From: Costus lasius
Lineage: Eukaryota; Streptophyta; Magnoliopsida; Zingiberales; Costaceae
Direction of reading: 5' to 3'
Length of the DNA stretch: 64,000 bases
NCBI GenBank assembly: GCA_027563935.2
Contig: CM050454.1
Coordinates: 46,156,596 to 46,220,595 of the forward strand
Part shown: piece by piece, positions 45,098 through 56,388 of the stretch
Layout: every line of letters begins with the position of its first letter
How positions within the stretch are numbered: the first letter of the stretch is position 1
The notes under the pieces: generated by a model
What the model saw: only the letters and a program-made list of their open reading frames with translations
What the model was told of the DNA's origin: nothing
Databases searched by the model: none
Program-made: the position numbers and the translations under genes

Positions 45098-45622
45098 ACC
45101 TCGCTACACGCCTGTGATGCAGTCGACCTATAGCCACCTCGTGCTTGCGCACAGGTGCCATCTGGTCGACCCATCTAGGCTGTCAGATGGTCTGATCAGA
45201 CTAGTTAGATCTTACTTAGAGGATGATTTCAACCCTACTAACCCGTCTAAGGGTTTATAGTAGGCGCCACTTAGATCTAATGGTGATAGGCGCGCAAGAT
45301 GTAAGTTTGGAAAAACAACTACAACAAGCGCAAACAAACAACATGCGCCAAACAAGATAAACAAGATACATCTAATATCTAGCATGTTAATCTTTGCATG
45401 TTGATAACCCATAGATCTAGACATGAGCGCAAACTTCTCCAAGCAATGATACAAGCGCAAACAAATATGGTAGCACATAGTATCATGTAAGCGCAAGAAC
45501 ATAGTATCATGTAAGCGCAAGTAAACAAAGCATCAAGAGAGCGCAACATGGAATCATGAGTGGATCACAATCTTAACAAAGCAATCATATAGATCTACTG
45601 AAAACCCTGCTCTGATACCAGT
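45098..45622 (-). repeat. Extra C3-type leader segment with PBS
   Basis: Copy of 52578-53102 with no difference seen, including a PBS at 45609-45620 (TGGTATCAGAGC on the minus strand). It lies on the outer side of C3's 3' LTR, where target DNA should be. It is therefore a relic of a tandem element copy. Confidence 0.85.
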
Positions 45623-47306
45623 TGTTGGGTCCCCTTCAAGGGGGAGCGAAACCCTAAGCATGCGCAAATCAAAGTACTTGCATGGGCGGAATTAGGGTTT
45701 CTATAGGATCGCATGTTCTATATAATCAACTTTGTTTTAATTGAAAGATCATGAGAAGATCTCACCATAGCCATGGGTGGATGGAGCCTTGGAAGCAAAG
45801 AGTCGAATGCTTCTTCTCCAAAGGTGACGCACACAACAATGAAGATGGCTTGCTCCTTTGAATCCTTTGTGCTAGCAAAGCTCTTCAAAGGGTCCTTGAT
45901 CGTTGGAAAAGAAAGATGAGATGATATCTCCCTTGGCCGAAAGCTCTCTTCTTCCTCTTCGTCTAAGCTCTTCGCCACACATGAGAGAGCTCCAAAGATT
46001 AGAGCCGTTGAGGCAAGCATATGCGTTTTGGCGTTACAAGACTTCCATAAAAGGAAGGTCATGAAGCCATGCGTTCATGGCTTTGAACTAATCCAAAACG
46101 CAAACTTAATTGAACCATGCGTTCACATATGTGAACCGGTTCAATTGAAGTTGGTCCAATTTCAATTGGTCCAAAGACCAAATCGAACCAACCCAAGCCA
46201 TGGTCTAGATCTCCCTTGAACCAAATGGTTCAAGATCTAACCGATCATCTCTTGATGCTCTTGATCTCACCGATCTAGCATCCACACTCTCGATCGAAGC
46301 TTACCGATCTCAAGCCCTAATCAATCAAACATGATCAGACCAGATCTCACTTACAATCAGAGGTTAAATCCCTTTCAACTGAACCAAAACAATTCAGTCC
46401 ACACGATCTGACTTAAGTAAGCCATTTCATCAAATTGTGCGACCCTGAGGGTTTCCTTTAAATGTCGGTAACGATAACTTACGTTATCACGATCAGTGAG
46501 AGGTATCTAGCAACACATCACTGTCTCCCGATATAAAGGAAAGAGTCTTCCAAGACTACACCCAAACCACAGCACAAGTGTGAATCAACTTCACAAGGCA
46601 TGCATGTATCCTTTGCCACTGGATGTTCTTATTGGACAAGCGGGTCAAGCTTGTAACTCCAATATGATGAGCATGATTAGATCAGATGAATATAGTCACC
46701 TGGGTATGGCCATACACTTTCTCAATCATCTCATCTAGGGGGCCCCTATAGAACATCACACTCCTTGAACAAGGAGACGGCAATCCTATATCTATCACTA
46801 GTGTCCCAACCTTACTCATGATCATTATCCAAGATAGTCTATAACCATTATCTTTCAAATGATATTGAACTACCTCAAAACAATGACAATCATCATTTAG
46901 AAACACAAGTGATCTCAAGTCAGAGGACATGTGCCACTTAGGCAAACAAGGATTATTCACATTGTGACAAGCAATTGAATATCCTAGTAGGGTCTGTCCA
47001 GTACATCCAATGTACCCATGAGTCTACATCTTATTCCATGCTCGAAGCATCCTATAAGATTAGAACACATATTAGTCTTAACCATATCAAGGCTGTCTCA
47101 TGTTCACCAAGATATCTCGACTAAGGATATATAGCATGTCAGCCTAGCTGAACAGCTTTGAGACATTATTCAGAAGTACACTTATTACAGTAGACAAGGT
47201 AACAAAACTGAATAACAACCATTGCGTTTATAAACAAAAGTGTTTATACATGATACTGTTACAATCCCAAGGCCTCAAACATTAGCCTTAAGGGCATACT
47301 CCAACA
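45623..47306 (-). repeat. C3 3' LTR (1,684 bp)
   Basis: In its own sense it starts TGTTGGAGTATGCCC at 47306 and ends GGGGACCCAACA at 45623. It is flanked by a purine tract on the right and by a PBS on the left, so it serves as 3' LTR of C3 and 5' LTR of the lost tandem copy. Confidence 0.9.
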
Positions 47307-47317
47307 ATCTCCCACTT
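47307..47317 (-). other. C3 polypurine tract
   Basis: Minus-strand AAGTGGGAGAT next to the LTR start. Confidence 0.85.
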
Positions 47318-47326
47318 GCACTTAAT

Positions 47327-50300
47327 CTAATGGTTGAGAAATCTCAAACCCATATTATTACAGTGCTTCTCATGCTTCTGCTGCGCCAGAGGCTTGGTAA
47401 GTGGGTCAGCCAGATTGTCATCTGTATGAACCTTGCAAATTTTGATCTCGCCACGATCAATGATCTCCCGGATCAAGTGAAACCGTCTCTGTATGTGCTT
47501 GGACTTTTGGTGCGACCGTGGTTCCTTTGCTTGTGCAATGGCTCCAGTGTTATCACAGAAGATAACCAAAGGATCTGCACTCGAAGGAACAACACCAAGT
47601 TCCTGAACGAACTTACGAATCCACACTGCCTCCTTGGATGCTTCCGAGGCTGCAACATACTCGGCTTCTGTTGTGGAATCAGCAACAGTAGACTGTTTGA
47701 AACTCTTCCACACCACTGCTCCTCCATTCAAGCTAAAAACATAGCCTGATTGCGATCGGAAATCATCCTGGTCAGATTGGAACGAAGCGTCAGTATACCC
47801 TTCTATACTGAGTTCTTCCTGACCTCCATATATCAAGAACATATCTTTGGTCCTCCGAAGATATTTTAAAATGTTCTTGACTGCAATCCAGTGTGCCTGA
47901 CCTGGATTACTTTGGAATCGACTGGCCACGCTTAACCCGTAAGCGACGTCTGGGCGAGTACATAACATCGCATACATAATGGACCCAATAGCCGAAGCAT
48001 AAGGCGTATTGTCCATTTCATCTTTCTCAGTCTGTGTTTGTGGACACTGACTCTTCGAAAGATTCAGACCATGTCTGACTGGAAGATATCCCCTTTTAGA
48101 ATTCTCTAAATGAAATCTTTCCAGGACTTTATCGATGTAAGTACTCTGGCACAGCCCGAGAAGCCTCTTAGATCTATCTCTGTAGATCTTCACACCTAAT
48201 ACATAGGCTGCTTCTCCTAAATCTTTCATCTGAAAACATTTTCCTAACCATGCTTTAACAGCATGCAGTTCAGGAATATCGTTTCCAATGATTAAGATAT
48301 CATCGACGTAGAGGACTAGGAAAGTAACCACGCTCCCACTAAACCTCTTATATACACACGGGTCATCTTCGTTCTTGATGAAACCAAACTCAGAGATTTA
48401 TTCATCAAAACGAATATTCCAGCTTCTAGATGCTTGTTTCAGTCCATAAATGGACTTCTTTAACTTGCATATTTTATGACGATCTGATGGATTAGTGAAA
48501 CCTTCTGGTTGTGTCATATACACATCCTCATCCAGATTTCCATTAAGGAAAGCCGTCTTCACATCCATCTGCCAGATCTCATAATCGTAATATGCAGCTA
48601 TCGCGAAAAGAATCCGAATAGACTTAAACATGGCTACAGGTGAGAAAGTTTCATCATAATCTATCCCGTAGATTTGTTTGAAACCTTTCGCAACTAGCCT
48701 GCCTTTATAGGTAACAACGTTACCATCCATGTCAATCTTCTTCTTGAAGATCCATTTACAGCCTATAGGGATTACTCCCGGAGGCGGATCAACCAAATCC
48801 CAGACTTGGTTATCTGACATGGAGTCCATCTCGGCTCGCATAGCTTCAAGCCATCTAGCTGACTCCGGTCCACTGACCGCATCCGCATAAGTAAGGGGTT
48901 CATCATTATCAATGATGTAGACTCCGTCATAGCGCTCAGGCTGTCGACGGATCCTTCCCGATCTTCGCGGTTCCCGTGATATCTGAGCCTCAGGTTGTTC
49001 AATAACCTGATCCACTGGCTCTGGCTCATCCAACTGCGCTTGACTACTTTGTCCTTCCTCTGGATTCTCGTCCAGCTTTATTTCTCTCCCACTGGCTTCT
49101 TGCAGAAGAAATTCCTTCTCAAGAAATATTGCCGTCCGAGCAACAAATACTTTGTTCTCTTTGGGATCGTAGAAATAATAACCCTTAGTTTCCTTAGGGT
49201 AACCGACAAAGATACATTTCTCAGATCTGCTCTCCAGTTTCCCAGAGGCGAGCTTTTTGACATAAGCCTCGCAACCCCAGATCCTGATAAATGTCAAGCT
49301 AGGCTGTTTCCCATACCATAACTCATATGGCGTCTTTGAAACTGCCTTGGATGGCACTCGGTTTAGTACCTTTGCAGCTGTTTCCAGTGCAAATCCCCAA
49401 AAGGAGTAAGGTAGAGTAGCCTGACTCATCATAGAACGAACCATATCAAGTAACGTTCTATTTCTCCTCTCGGACACACCATTCCATTGCGGTGTTCCTG
49501 GCGGAGTGAGCTGTGAGATAATCCCACACTCTTTTAGATAGTCAGTAAACGCATGACTCAAGTATTCTCCACCTCGATCAGAACGAAGTGCCTTGATATT
49601 TCGGCCTAGCTGATTCTGTACTTCATTTTTGAACTCTTTGAACTTGTCAAAAGATTCACTCTTATGTCTCATAAGATAGACATACCCATATATACTGAAA
49701 TCATCAGTAAAGGTAATGAAGTACTGATAGCCACCTCTGGCATGTTTACTAAATGGCCCACACACATCACTGTGTATAAGGTCAAGTAAACCTGATGCCC
49801 TTTGACCTTTGTTGGGAAAAGGAGACTTCGTCATTTTACCCATTAAACAAGCTTTGCATGTATCAATCTCCTCATAGGAGAATGATCCCAGCAGTCCATG
49901 ATCATGCAACCGCTTAATGCGCTTCTTGTTAATATGGCCTAAACGACTATGCCATAACAAGGTGCTGTCATCAGCATACTTGGCTTTCTTATTATCAATG
50001 TTTTTTATAGAATTTTCCATGTCCAACATGAATAACCCATTGTTAATTGAACCAGTAGCATAAACAATATTATCAAGAGAAAGTACACACTTTGAAATAT
50101 TGCATTCAAAGGCAAATCCTTTCCTGACAAGAGAAGGAATCGAGATAATATTTTTGGTAATACTGGGTACAAAGTAACAATTGTTTAATTCTAATACAAT
50201 GCCAGATGGTAATGAGATGTAATAATCCCCTACAGCAACAGCAGCAACCCGTGCCCCGTTTCCAACGCGTAGGTCCACCTCATGCTGTCCCACCTGTCTT

Positions 50301-51211
50301 CTTCTCTTGAGTTCCTGTACATTTGAACAAATGTGAACTCCACATGCAGTGTCCAACACCCATGAAATGGAAGAAGATGAAAACATGACTTCCGTCACGA
50401 ATATACCTGAGCCAGAAGCAAGGCTTCCCCTCTTATCTCCTTGGAGCGCTTTACAGTCCTTTTTCCAGTGACCCAACTGGCCACAGTGGAAACACCTGTT
50501 GTCCTTCGACCGCTTCACCTTTTGTTTCAGAGCCTTGCTGTAGTTCTTGACAGGGGCCTTGCCCTTCTTCCCCTTCTTCTTGTTCCTAGAAGGAACCATT
50601 AAGACAGAGGTTGAAGGCTTTCCCTTCAGAGTCTCCTCAGTAGTCAAGAGCATATTCAGCAGCTCTGCCGGAGTACAATCGATTTTGTTCATATTAAAGT
50701 TAATAATGAACGCATCGAAAGAGGGCGGGAGAGACTGCAGAATAATGTCTACAGCAAGCTCCTGGTTGATGGTATGCCCCAGTTTCTCCAGAGCCTCCTT
50801 GTGCCCAATCATCTTGAGCACGTGAGCTCCCACTGGGCTTCCTTCAGCCAGTTTGCTCTGAAAGAAATGCTTTGTCAGATTATAGCGTTCTGTCCTCGCC
50901 TGTGCAGCATACAGCATCTTGAGGTTCGCTATAATCTCTATAGCCGACATATCCTCATGCTGACGCTGCAGCGGTGGCGTCATAGACGCTAGCATCAGGC
51001 AAGCGACATCAATGCTATCATTGACGTGCTTTTCATAGGCATCGCGAACCGCCCTTGCGGCGTTCGCAGCGGGTTGAGGCGGTATAGCCGTCTCGAGGAC
51101 ATACAGTTTCCTCTCAGCCTTAAGAACGATCTTAAGGTGTCCGAACCAGTCTGAGAAGTTTGGTCCAGCAAACTTCTCCCTTTCCAGTAGGGATCGCACA
51201 TTGAAGCTCAT
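47327..51211 (-). pseudogene. gag-pol: C3 gag-pol, one nonsense codon
   Basis: 1,295-codon frame from 51211, broken only by TAA at 48400-48398 (TCA in siblings), in RT before YVDD. It has the Gag CCHC, protease VLDTACG, the zinc domain CKACLMGK, the integrase residues in HSDVCGP, SDRGGEY and SERRNRT, RT YVDDIL and RNase H YTDASF. This is the best preserved copia copy here. The stop separates 937 codons of gag to mid-RT from the rest. Confidence 0.94.
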
Positions 51212-51511
51212 GGTGTTCGTTGCTGCAGGAATCTACAACAATGCAAGAACAGCAAGGTCAGTATCAATGTTTAGAATCAATCCAGGACTTAAGAAAGATT
51301 CTTTTCTCACTATTTTATCTGACTGAAAAATCCATTAAACAGTCCGAAAGAGTAACACTCTTTTAGTGAGATGGGATCCAGATTTCATACTTGGTCTCCG
51401 CGTCCCGCTCAGGCGAGATAAGATGCACAGAGAATACAAGTACTAATTTCTGGTAGGCAGTCCCTGCCAATCGCCAACCCGTGCGATTCCCCTTCATCTG
51501 GGCAATCCAGC

Positions 51512-51545
51512 AGACTGTGCCAACTGAGTTGGTACAACACAGTCT
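51512..51545 (-). other. C3 leader hairpin 2
   Basis: Same 8-bp outer stem, TTGTA bulge, CCAAC/GTTGG inner stem and TCA loop as in C1. Confidence 0.7.
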
Positions 51546-51723
51546 CTGATCCCACAGATAGCTGCCTCCATATAGCTACCATATGCCCCATATGTAGCCT
51601 ACATGGTCAAGCTGACCTGACCTACTCCCTGGACCACCACGTGCTATGCTGAGCAACGAGAAGCGATAAATCCCTTCTCTGTAACACGCAGGTGAAATCC
51701 CGCACCGTCTGAAGATAGATAGA

Positions 51724-51749
51724 CGTGCCCACTGAGTGGGTACAACACG
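51724..51749 (-). other. C3 leader hairpin 1
   Basis: Same CGTG/CACG outer stem, TTGTA bulge, CCCAC/GTGGG inner stem and TCA loop as in C1. Confidence 0.7.
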
Positions 51750-53088
51750 GCTCCAACGATAGTCAGAACAGTGAGGTTTCGCGTCAGAAGGCTAACGAGC
51801 TTGATATTTTAGCATTGGATTTTAACGGTCTTTTATCTTCTTACTATCAGACAAATCCTATGGCTATAGCAGAAGATAAACTCATGCAATTCTAATTATA
51901 AAAGCAATAAATAGAAAGCATGCTGATCTTATGTGGTAAAAGCCCATGAACCCTAAGTAAGACCTTAAGTTATCTTAAGTCTTCACTTGCTTCTTGGGTC
52001 TTTTGCATCTCATCTGGTCCAACCCAGGGCCCTAGCGCTCAATGCAGCTCAGGTGCGCCCACCAGGTGAATGCGCCTCTGCGATGTGTGCTTTTGTGTTC
52101 TTGTCTAATTAAAATACATTTTAATCTATCTAGACAAGCTTGACTCGCAGGTCAATTATACAATAAATTAATTAAAAATGTGATTCGCAGATCACAAAAA
52201 TAATAATTTACCAGGCTCGCAGGCCCCAGCACAGCACACAATAAAGGGCATCCCACATAAGATTAAATAAACAAGCATCATGGCATCATTCAATCAACAT
52301 GTGATCCATCACATAAGAAAATAAAATTTTGAAAACCCATTGGCATCAATTTTACTTTAGTTATGTGCTCCTACAACCTTACAACGGTCCATTAATAGGG
52401 ATCCACTCATCATGTCTAGTTTGATCCATGCCCTTGCATGCACCAAGTCTTAACTGACTTTCATTGACCTAATGGTCAACCATGCATGCCCTAAGGGCTG
52501 AACAACCAACATGAGTTCTGGCAAGCGGGTGTGACCCCGGGCCTAACTCATGTGTGTTCACTAGTTGTCTCGACCAGACCTCGCTACACGCCTGTGATGC
52601 AGTCGACCTATAGCCACCTCGTGCTTGCGCACAGGTGCCATCTGGTCGACCCATCTAGGCTGTCAGATGGTCTGATCAGACTAGTTAGATCTTACTTAGA
52701 GGATGATTTCAACCCTACTAACCCGTCTAAGGGTTTATAGTAGGCGCCACTTAGATCTAATGGTGATAGGCGCGCAAGATGTAAGTTTGGAAAAACAACT
52801 ACAACAAGCGCAAACAAACAACATGCGCCAAACAAGATAAACAAGATACATCTAATATCTAGCATGTTAATCTTTGCATGTTGATAACCCATAGATCTAG
52901 ACATGAGCGCAAACTTCTCCAAGCAATGATACAAGCGCAAACAAATATGGTAGCACATAGTATCATGTAAGCGCAAGAACATAGTATCATGTAAGCGCAA
53001 GTAAACAAAGCATCAAGAGAGCGCAACATGGAATCATGAGTGGATCACAATCTTAACAAAGCAATCATATAGATCTACTGAAAACCCT

Positions 53089-53100
53089 GCTCTGATACCA
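53089..53100 (-). other. C3 primer-binding site
   Basis: Minus-strand TGGTATCAGAGC, 2 nt after the LTR end. Confidence 0.9.
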
Positions 53101-53102
53101 GT

Positions 53103-54786
53103 TGTTGGGTCCCCTTCAAGGGGGAGCGAAACCCTAAGCATGCGCAAATCAAAGTACTTGCATGGGCGGAATTAGGGTTTCTATAGGATCGCATGTTCTA
53201 TATAATCAACTTTGTTTTAATTGAAAGATCATGAGAAGATCTCACCATAGCCATGGGTGGATGGAGCCTTGGAAGCAAAGAGTCGAATGCTTCTTCTCCA
53301 AAGGTGACGCACACAACAATGAAGATGGCTTGCTCCTTTGAATCCTTTGTGCTAGCAAAGCTCTTCAAAGGGTCCTTGATCGTTGGAAAAGAAAGATGAG
53401 ATGATATCTCCCTTGGCCGAAAGCTCTCTTCTTCCTCTTCGTCTAAGCTCTTCGCCACACACGAGAGAGCTCCAAAGATTAGAGCCGTTGAGGCAAGCAT
53501 ATGCGTTTTGGCGTTACAAGACTTCCATAAAAGGAAGGTCATGAAGCCATGCGTTCATGGCTTTGAACTAATCCAAAACGCAAACTTAATTGAACCATGC
53601 GTTCACATATGTGAACCGGTTCAATTGAAGTTGGTCCAATTTCAATTGGTCCAAAGACCAAATCGAACCAACCCAAGCCATGGTCTAGATCTCCCTTGAA
53701 CCAAATGGTTCAAGATCTAACCGATCATCTCTTGATGCTCTTGATCTCACCGATCTAGCATCCACACTCTCGATCGAAGCTTACCAATCTCAAGCCCTAA
53801 TCAATCAAACATGATCAGACCAGATCTCACTTACAATCAGAGGTTAAATCCCTTTCAACTGAACCAAAACAATTCAGTCCACACGATCTGACTTAAGTAA
53901 GCCATTTCATCAAATTGTGCGACCCTGAGGGTTTCCTTTAAATGTCGGTAACGATAACTTACGTTATCACGATCAGTGAGAGGTATCTAGCAACACATCA
54001 CTGTCTCCCGATATAAAGGAAAGAGTCTTCCAAGACTACACCCAAACCACAGCACAAGTGTGAATCAACTTCACAAGGCATGCATGTATCCTTTGCCACT
54101 GGATGTTCTTATTGGACAAGCGGGTCAAGCTTGTAACTCCAATATGATGAGCATGATTAGATCAGATGAATATAGTCACCTGGGTATGGCCATACACTTT
54201 CTCAATCATCTCATCTAGGGGGCCCCTATAGAACATCACACTCCTTGAACAAGGAGACGGCAATCCTATATCTATCACTAGTGTCACAACCTGACTCATG
54301 ATCATTATCCAAGATAGTCTATAACCATTATCTTTCAAATGATATTGAACTACCTCAAAACAATGACAATCATCATTTAGAAACACAAGTGATCTCAAGT
54401 CAGAGGACATGTGCCACTTAGGCAAACAAGGATTATTCACATTGTGACAAGCAATTGAATATCCTAGTAGGGTCTGTCCAGTACATCCAATGTACCCATG
54501 AGTCTACATCTTATTCCATGCTCGAAGCATCCTATAAGATTAGAACACATATTAGTCTTAACCATATCAAGGCTGTCTCATGTTCACCAAGATATCTCGA
54601 CTAAGGATATATAGCATGTCAGCCTAGCTGAACAGCTTTGAGACATTATTCAGAAGTACACTTATTACAGTAGACAAGGTAACAAAACTGAATAACAACC
54701 ATTGCCTTTATAAACAAAAGTGTTTATACATGATACTGTTACAATCCCAAGGCCTCAAACATTAGCCTTAAGGGCATACTCCAACA
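53103..54786 (-). repeat. C3 5' LTR (1,684 bp)
   Basis: Aligns without gaps to 45623-47306. The outer end CCAACA is at 54786, followed by Tekay-type LTR sequence. Confidence 0.92.
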
Positions 54787-56388
54787 CTATATGTGTTGTA
54801 TTTTAATCCTATGTTAAATATTTGAATGCCCTGATAAATGCTAACAATGCTAATAATTTTTATGGCCATGTATTCTGTTTGAGAAACTTGGGTGATAACT
54901 TAGCAAGGTTATACTGAACTGATCAGCATGAAACCTAAGGACTTCACTACATTATGTGGTTATGTGATTTTCGAATATTATGTGTTGTGGTCTGTGTAAC
55001 CATTATGGGATGGATAGGACTAAGGCTAAGTGTAACCGTGTACTCAAGGGGATAGTCTATATGTGATATGTTAGGGGTTAGAGATTTCAGCCCTGTGTTT
55101 GTGATATGTGAGGAGTTGATGTTTCAGCCGCCTGTTGTGATTATCGTGATGAAAATGACTATCCTAGAGTCTGGTCGACACTTAGGAGTCCACTTTTGTG
55201 AAATAAGATATAAGATGTGTCTAGTGGTTGTCCAGGTAAGGAACCCTTTGGGAGAACGAGTGATTGACGCAAAGTGCCATGTCTTGGTCGGACAGGGGCC
55301 ACCTCTTGATGTCATTACTCTTAGACGTTTAGATTTTTGTGTTATGGGGTGGTGTAGATCAAGGTATCACATCTTGACCGGGTGGGGATTACCTCTTGAG
55401 TCTACACACTGTCCATGTTTATGTTGCATGTGATTTGCAGGCTTCTCCCAGTGCTTAGGCCAGAGCCGGGTTGGACCATAGTGGTCACTCTTGATTTATG
55501 CTGGACAACTAGGTCAACTAAGTGGTTGGTGGGTTTAGTTGGTTTAGAGTATGACTCTAGAACCTTGGTTACTCTGTGGTGACAAGTGTGTGATGTCTGT
55601 ACATCTATTTATTTATATGAGTTCTGTTCTTTGTTTTTGTTATATGTTAACATGATGTTCTGCTAAATGTTTTTAAAATAATCTGCATGTATCTTTGATT
55701 GTATGCTATGGATGGTCGATTGAGACTATCCACTCACTGGGCTGTGTAGCTCACCCTTCACTATTTTCAGGTGTAGAGCAGGGGCGCACTGCCTGAGTTA
55801 ACGTTGATATGGATATTGTGATTTTCTCTACAACCATGCTGATTTAATGTATAAAACTTTTGTGTTTAACTGGGGCCGGTTATGGCCAAACTTTGTGAAA
55901 TTGTGTTGCCGGATTGTGGCAGTTTTGAGAGTTTGATTTTGTGTCACTGCGGGCTTTGACCTGGTTTCGGTGTTTGATATTATTGATGTTAGTTATGAAT
56001 TTATAGAATCGACATTGTGGCTTTGGTTCTAAATTCGAGTCGATTTATATTTTTGCGATCAGATTTTATATAAATGTGAACTTGCATATGTCTAGTGCAA
56101 GTATTGCCTGGTGACAGGTACCTTTATGTGATTTATGGATTTTACGGATTTTATGTGGCTTTGATATAACTGTTGCCTTGCATATGTCTAGTGCAAGGAT
56201 TGCGTGGTGGCAGGTACATTTATGAAATTGTGTTTTGTGGAGATTCTATGTATGTATTCTCGAAAATTTTCAGATCGGGTTTTCCTGAACTTGGTTTTAC
56301 TTAGCATGTGCATCGATCTTGTATGATAACATCCTGTTCTTCTATGACTTGTGTTGCTTGTTTGGGGTTAAGATAACGGGATGTGACA
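54787..56388 (+). repeat. Tekay-type LTR fragment, diverged from G1
   Basis: Homologous to about the last 1.6 kb of the G1 LTR (words such as GTGATAACTTAGCA, GGACAGGGGCCACCTCTTGA), with many differences and indels. It ends GATGTGACA at 56388, where C4 RT resumes. It has a single unit of the 26-bp repeat where G1 has four or more. It is cut on the left by C3. Confidence 0.85.

Larger units (their letters stand above)
51212..53088 (-). other. C3 untranslated leader
   Basis: About 1.9 kb with both TTGTA-bulge hairpins (51512-51545 and 51724-51749). It lacks the tRNA-like hairpin of C2 and C4. No coding frame stands out. Confidence 0.75.
45623..54786 (-). mobile_element. C3, Ty1/copia element, nearly intact
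   Basis: Minus-oriented: 5' LTR 53103-54786, PBS 53089-53100, leader, gag-pol 51211-47327, purine tract and 3' LTR 45623-47306. The LTRs are both 1,684 bp with about five differences seen. It interrupts a Tekay-type LTR fragment, which resumes at 54787. No simple TSD is visible because the left side is a rearranged tandem copy. Confidence 0.9.

Noticed and set aside
45718..46062. A 114-codon minus frame, repeated identically in length at 53198-53542
   Set aside because: It lies in the C3 LTR pair. Conservation comes from LTR duplication; there is no recognisable domain and no match in the LTRs of C1 or C2.
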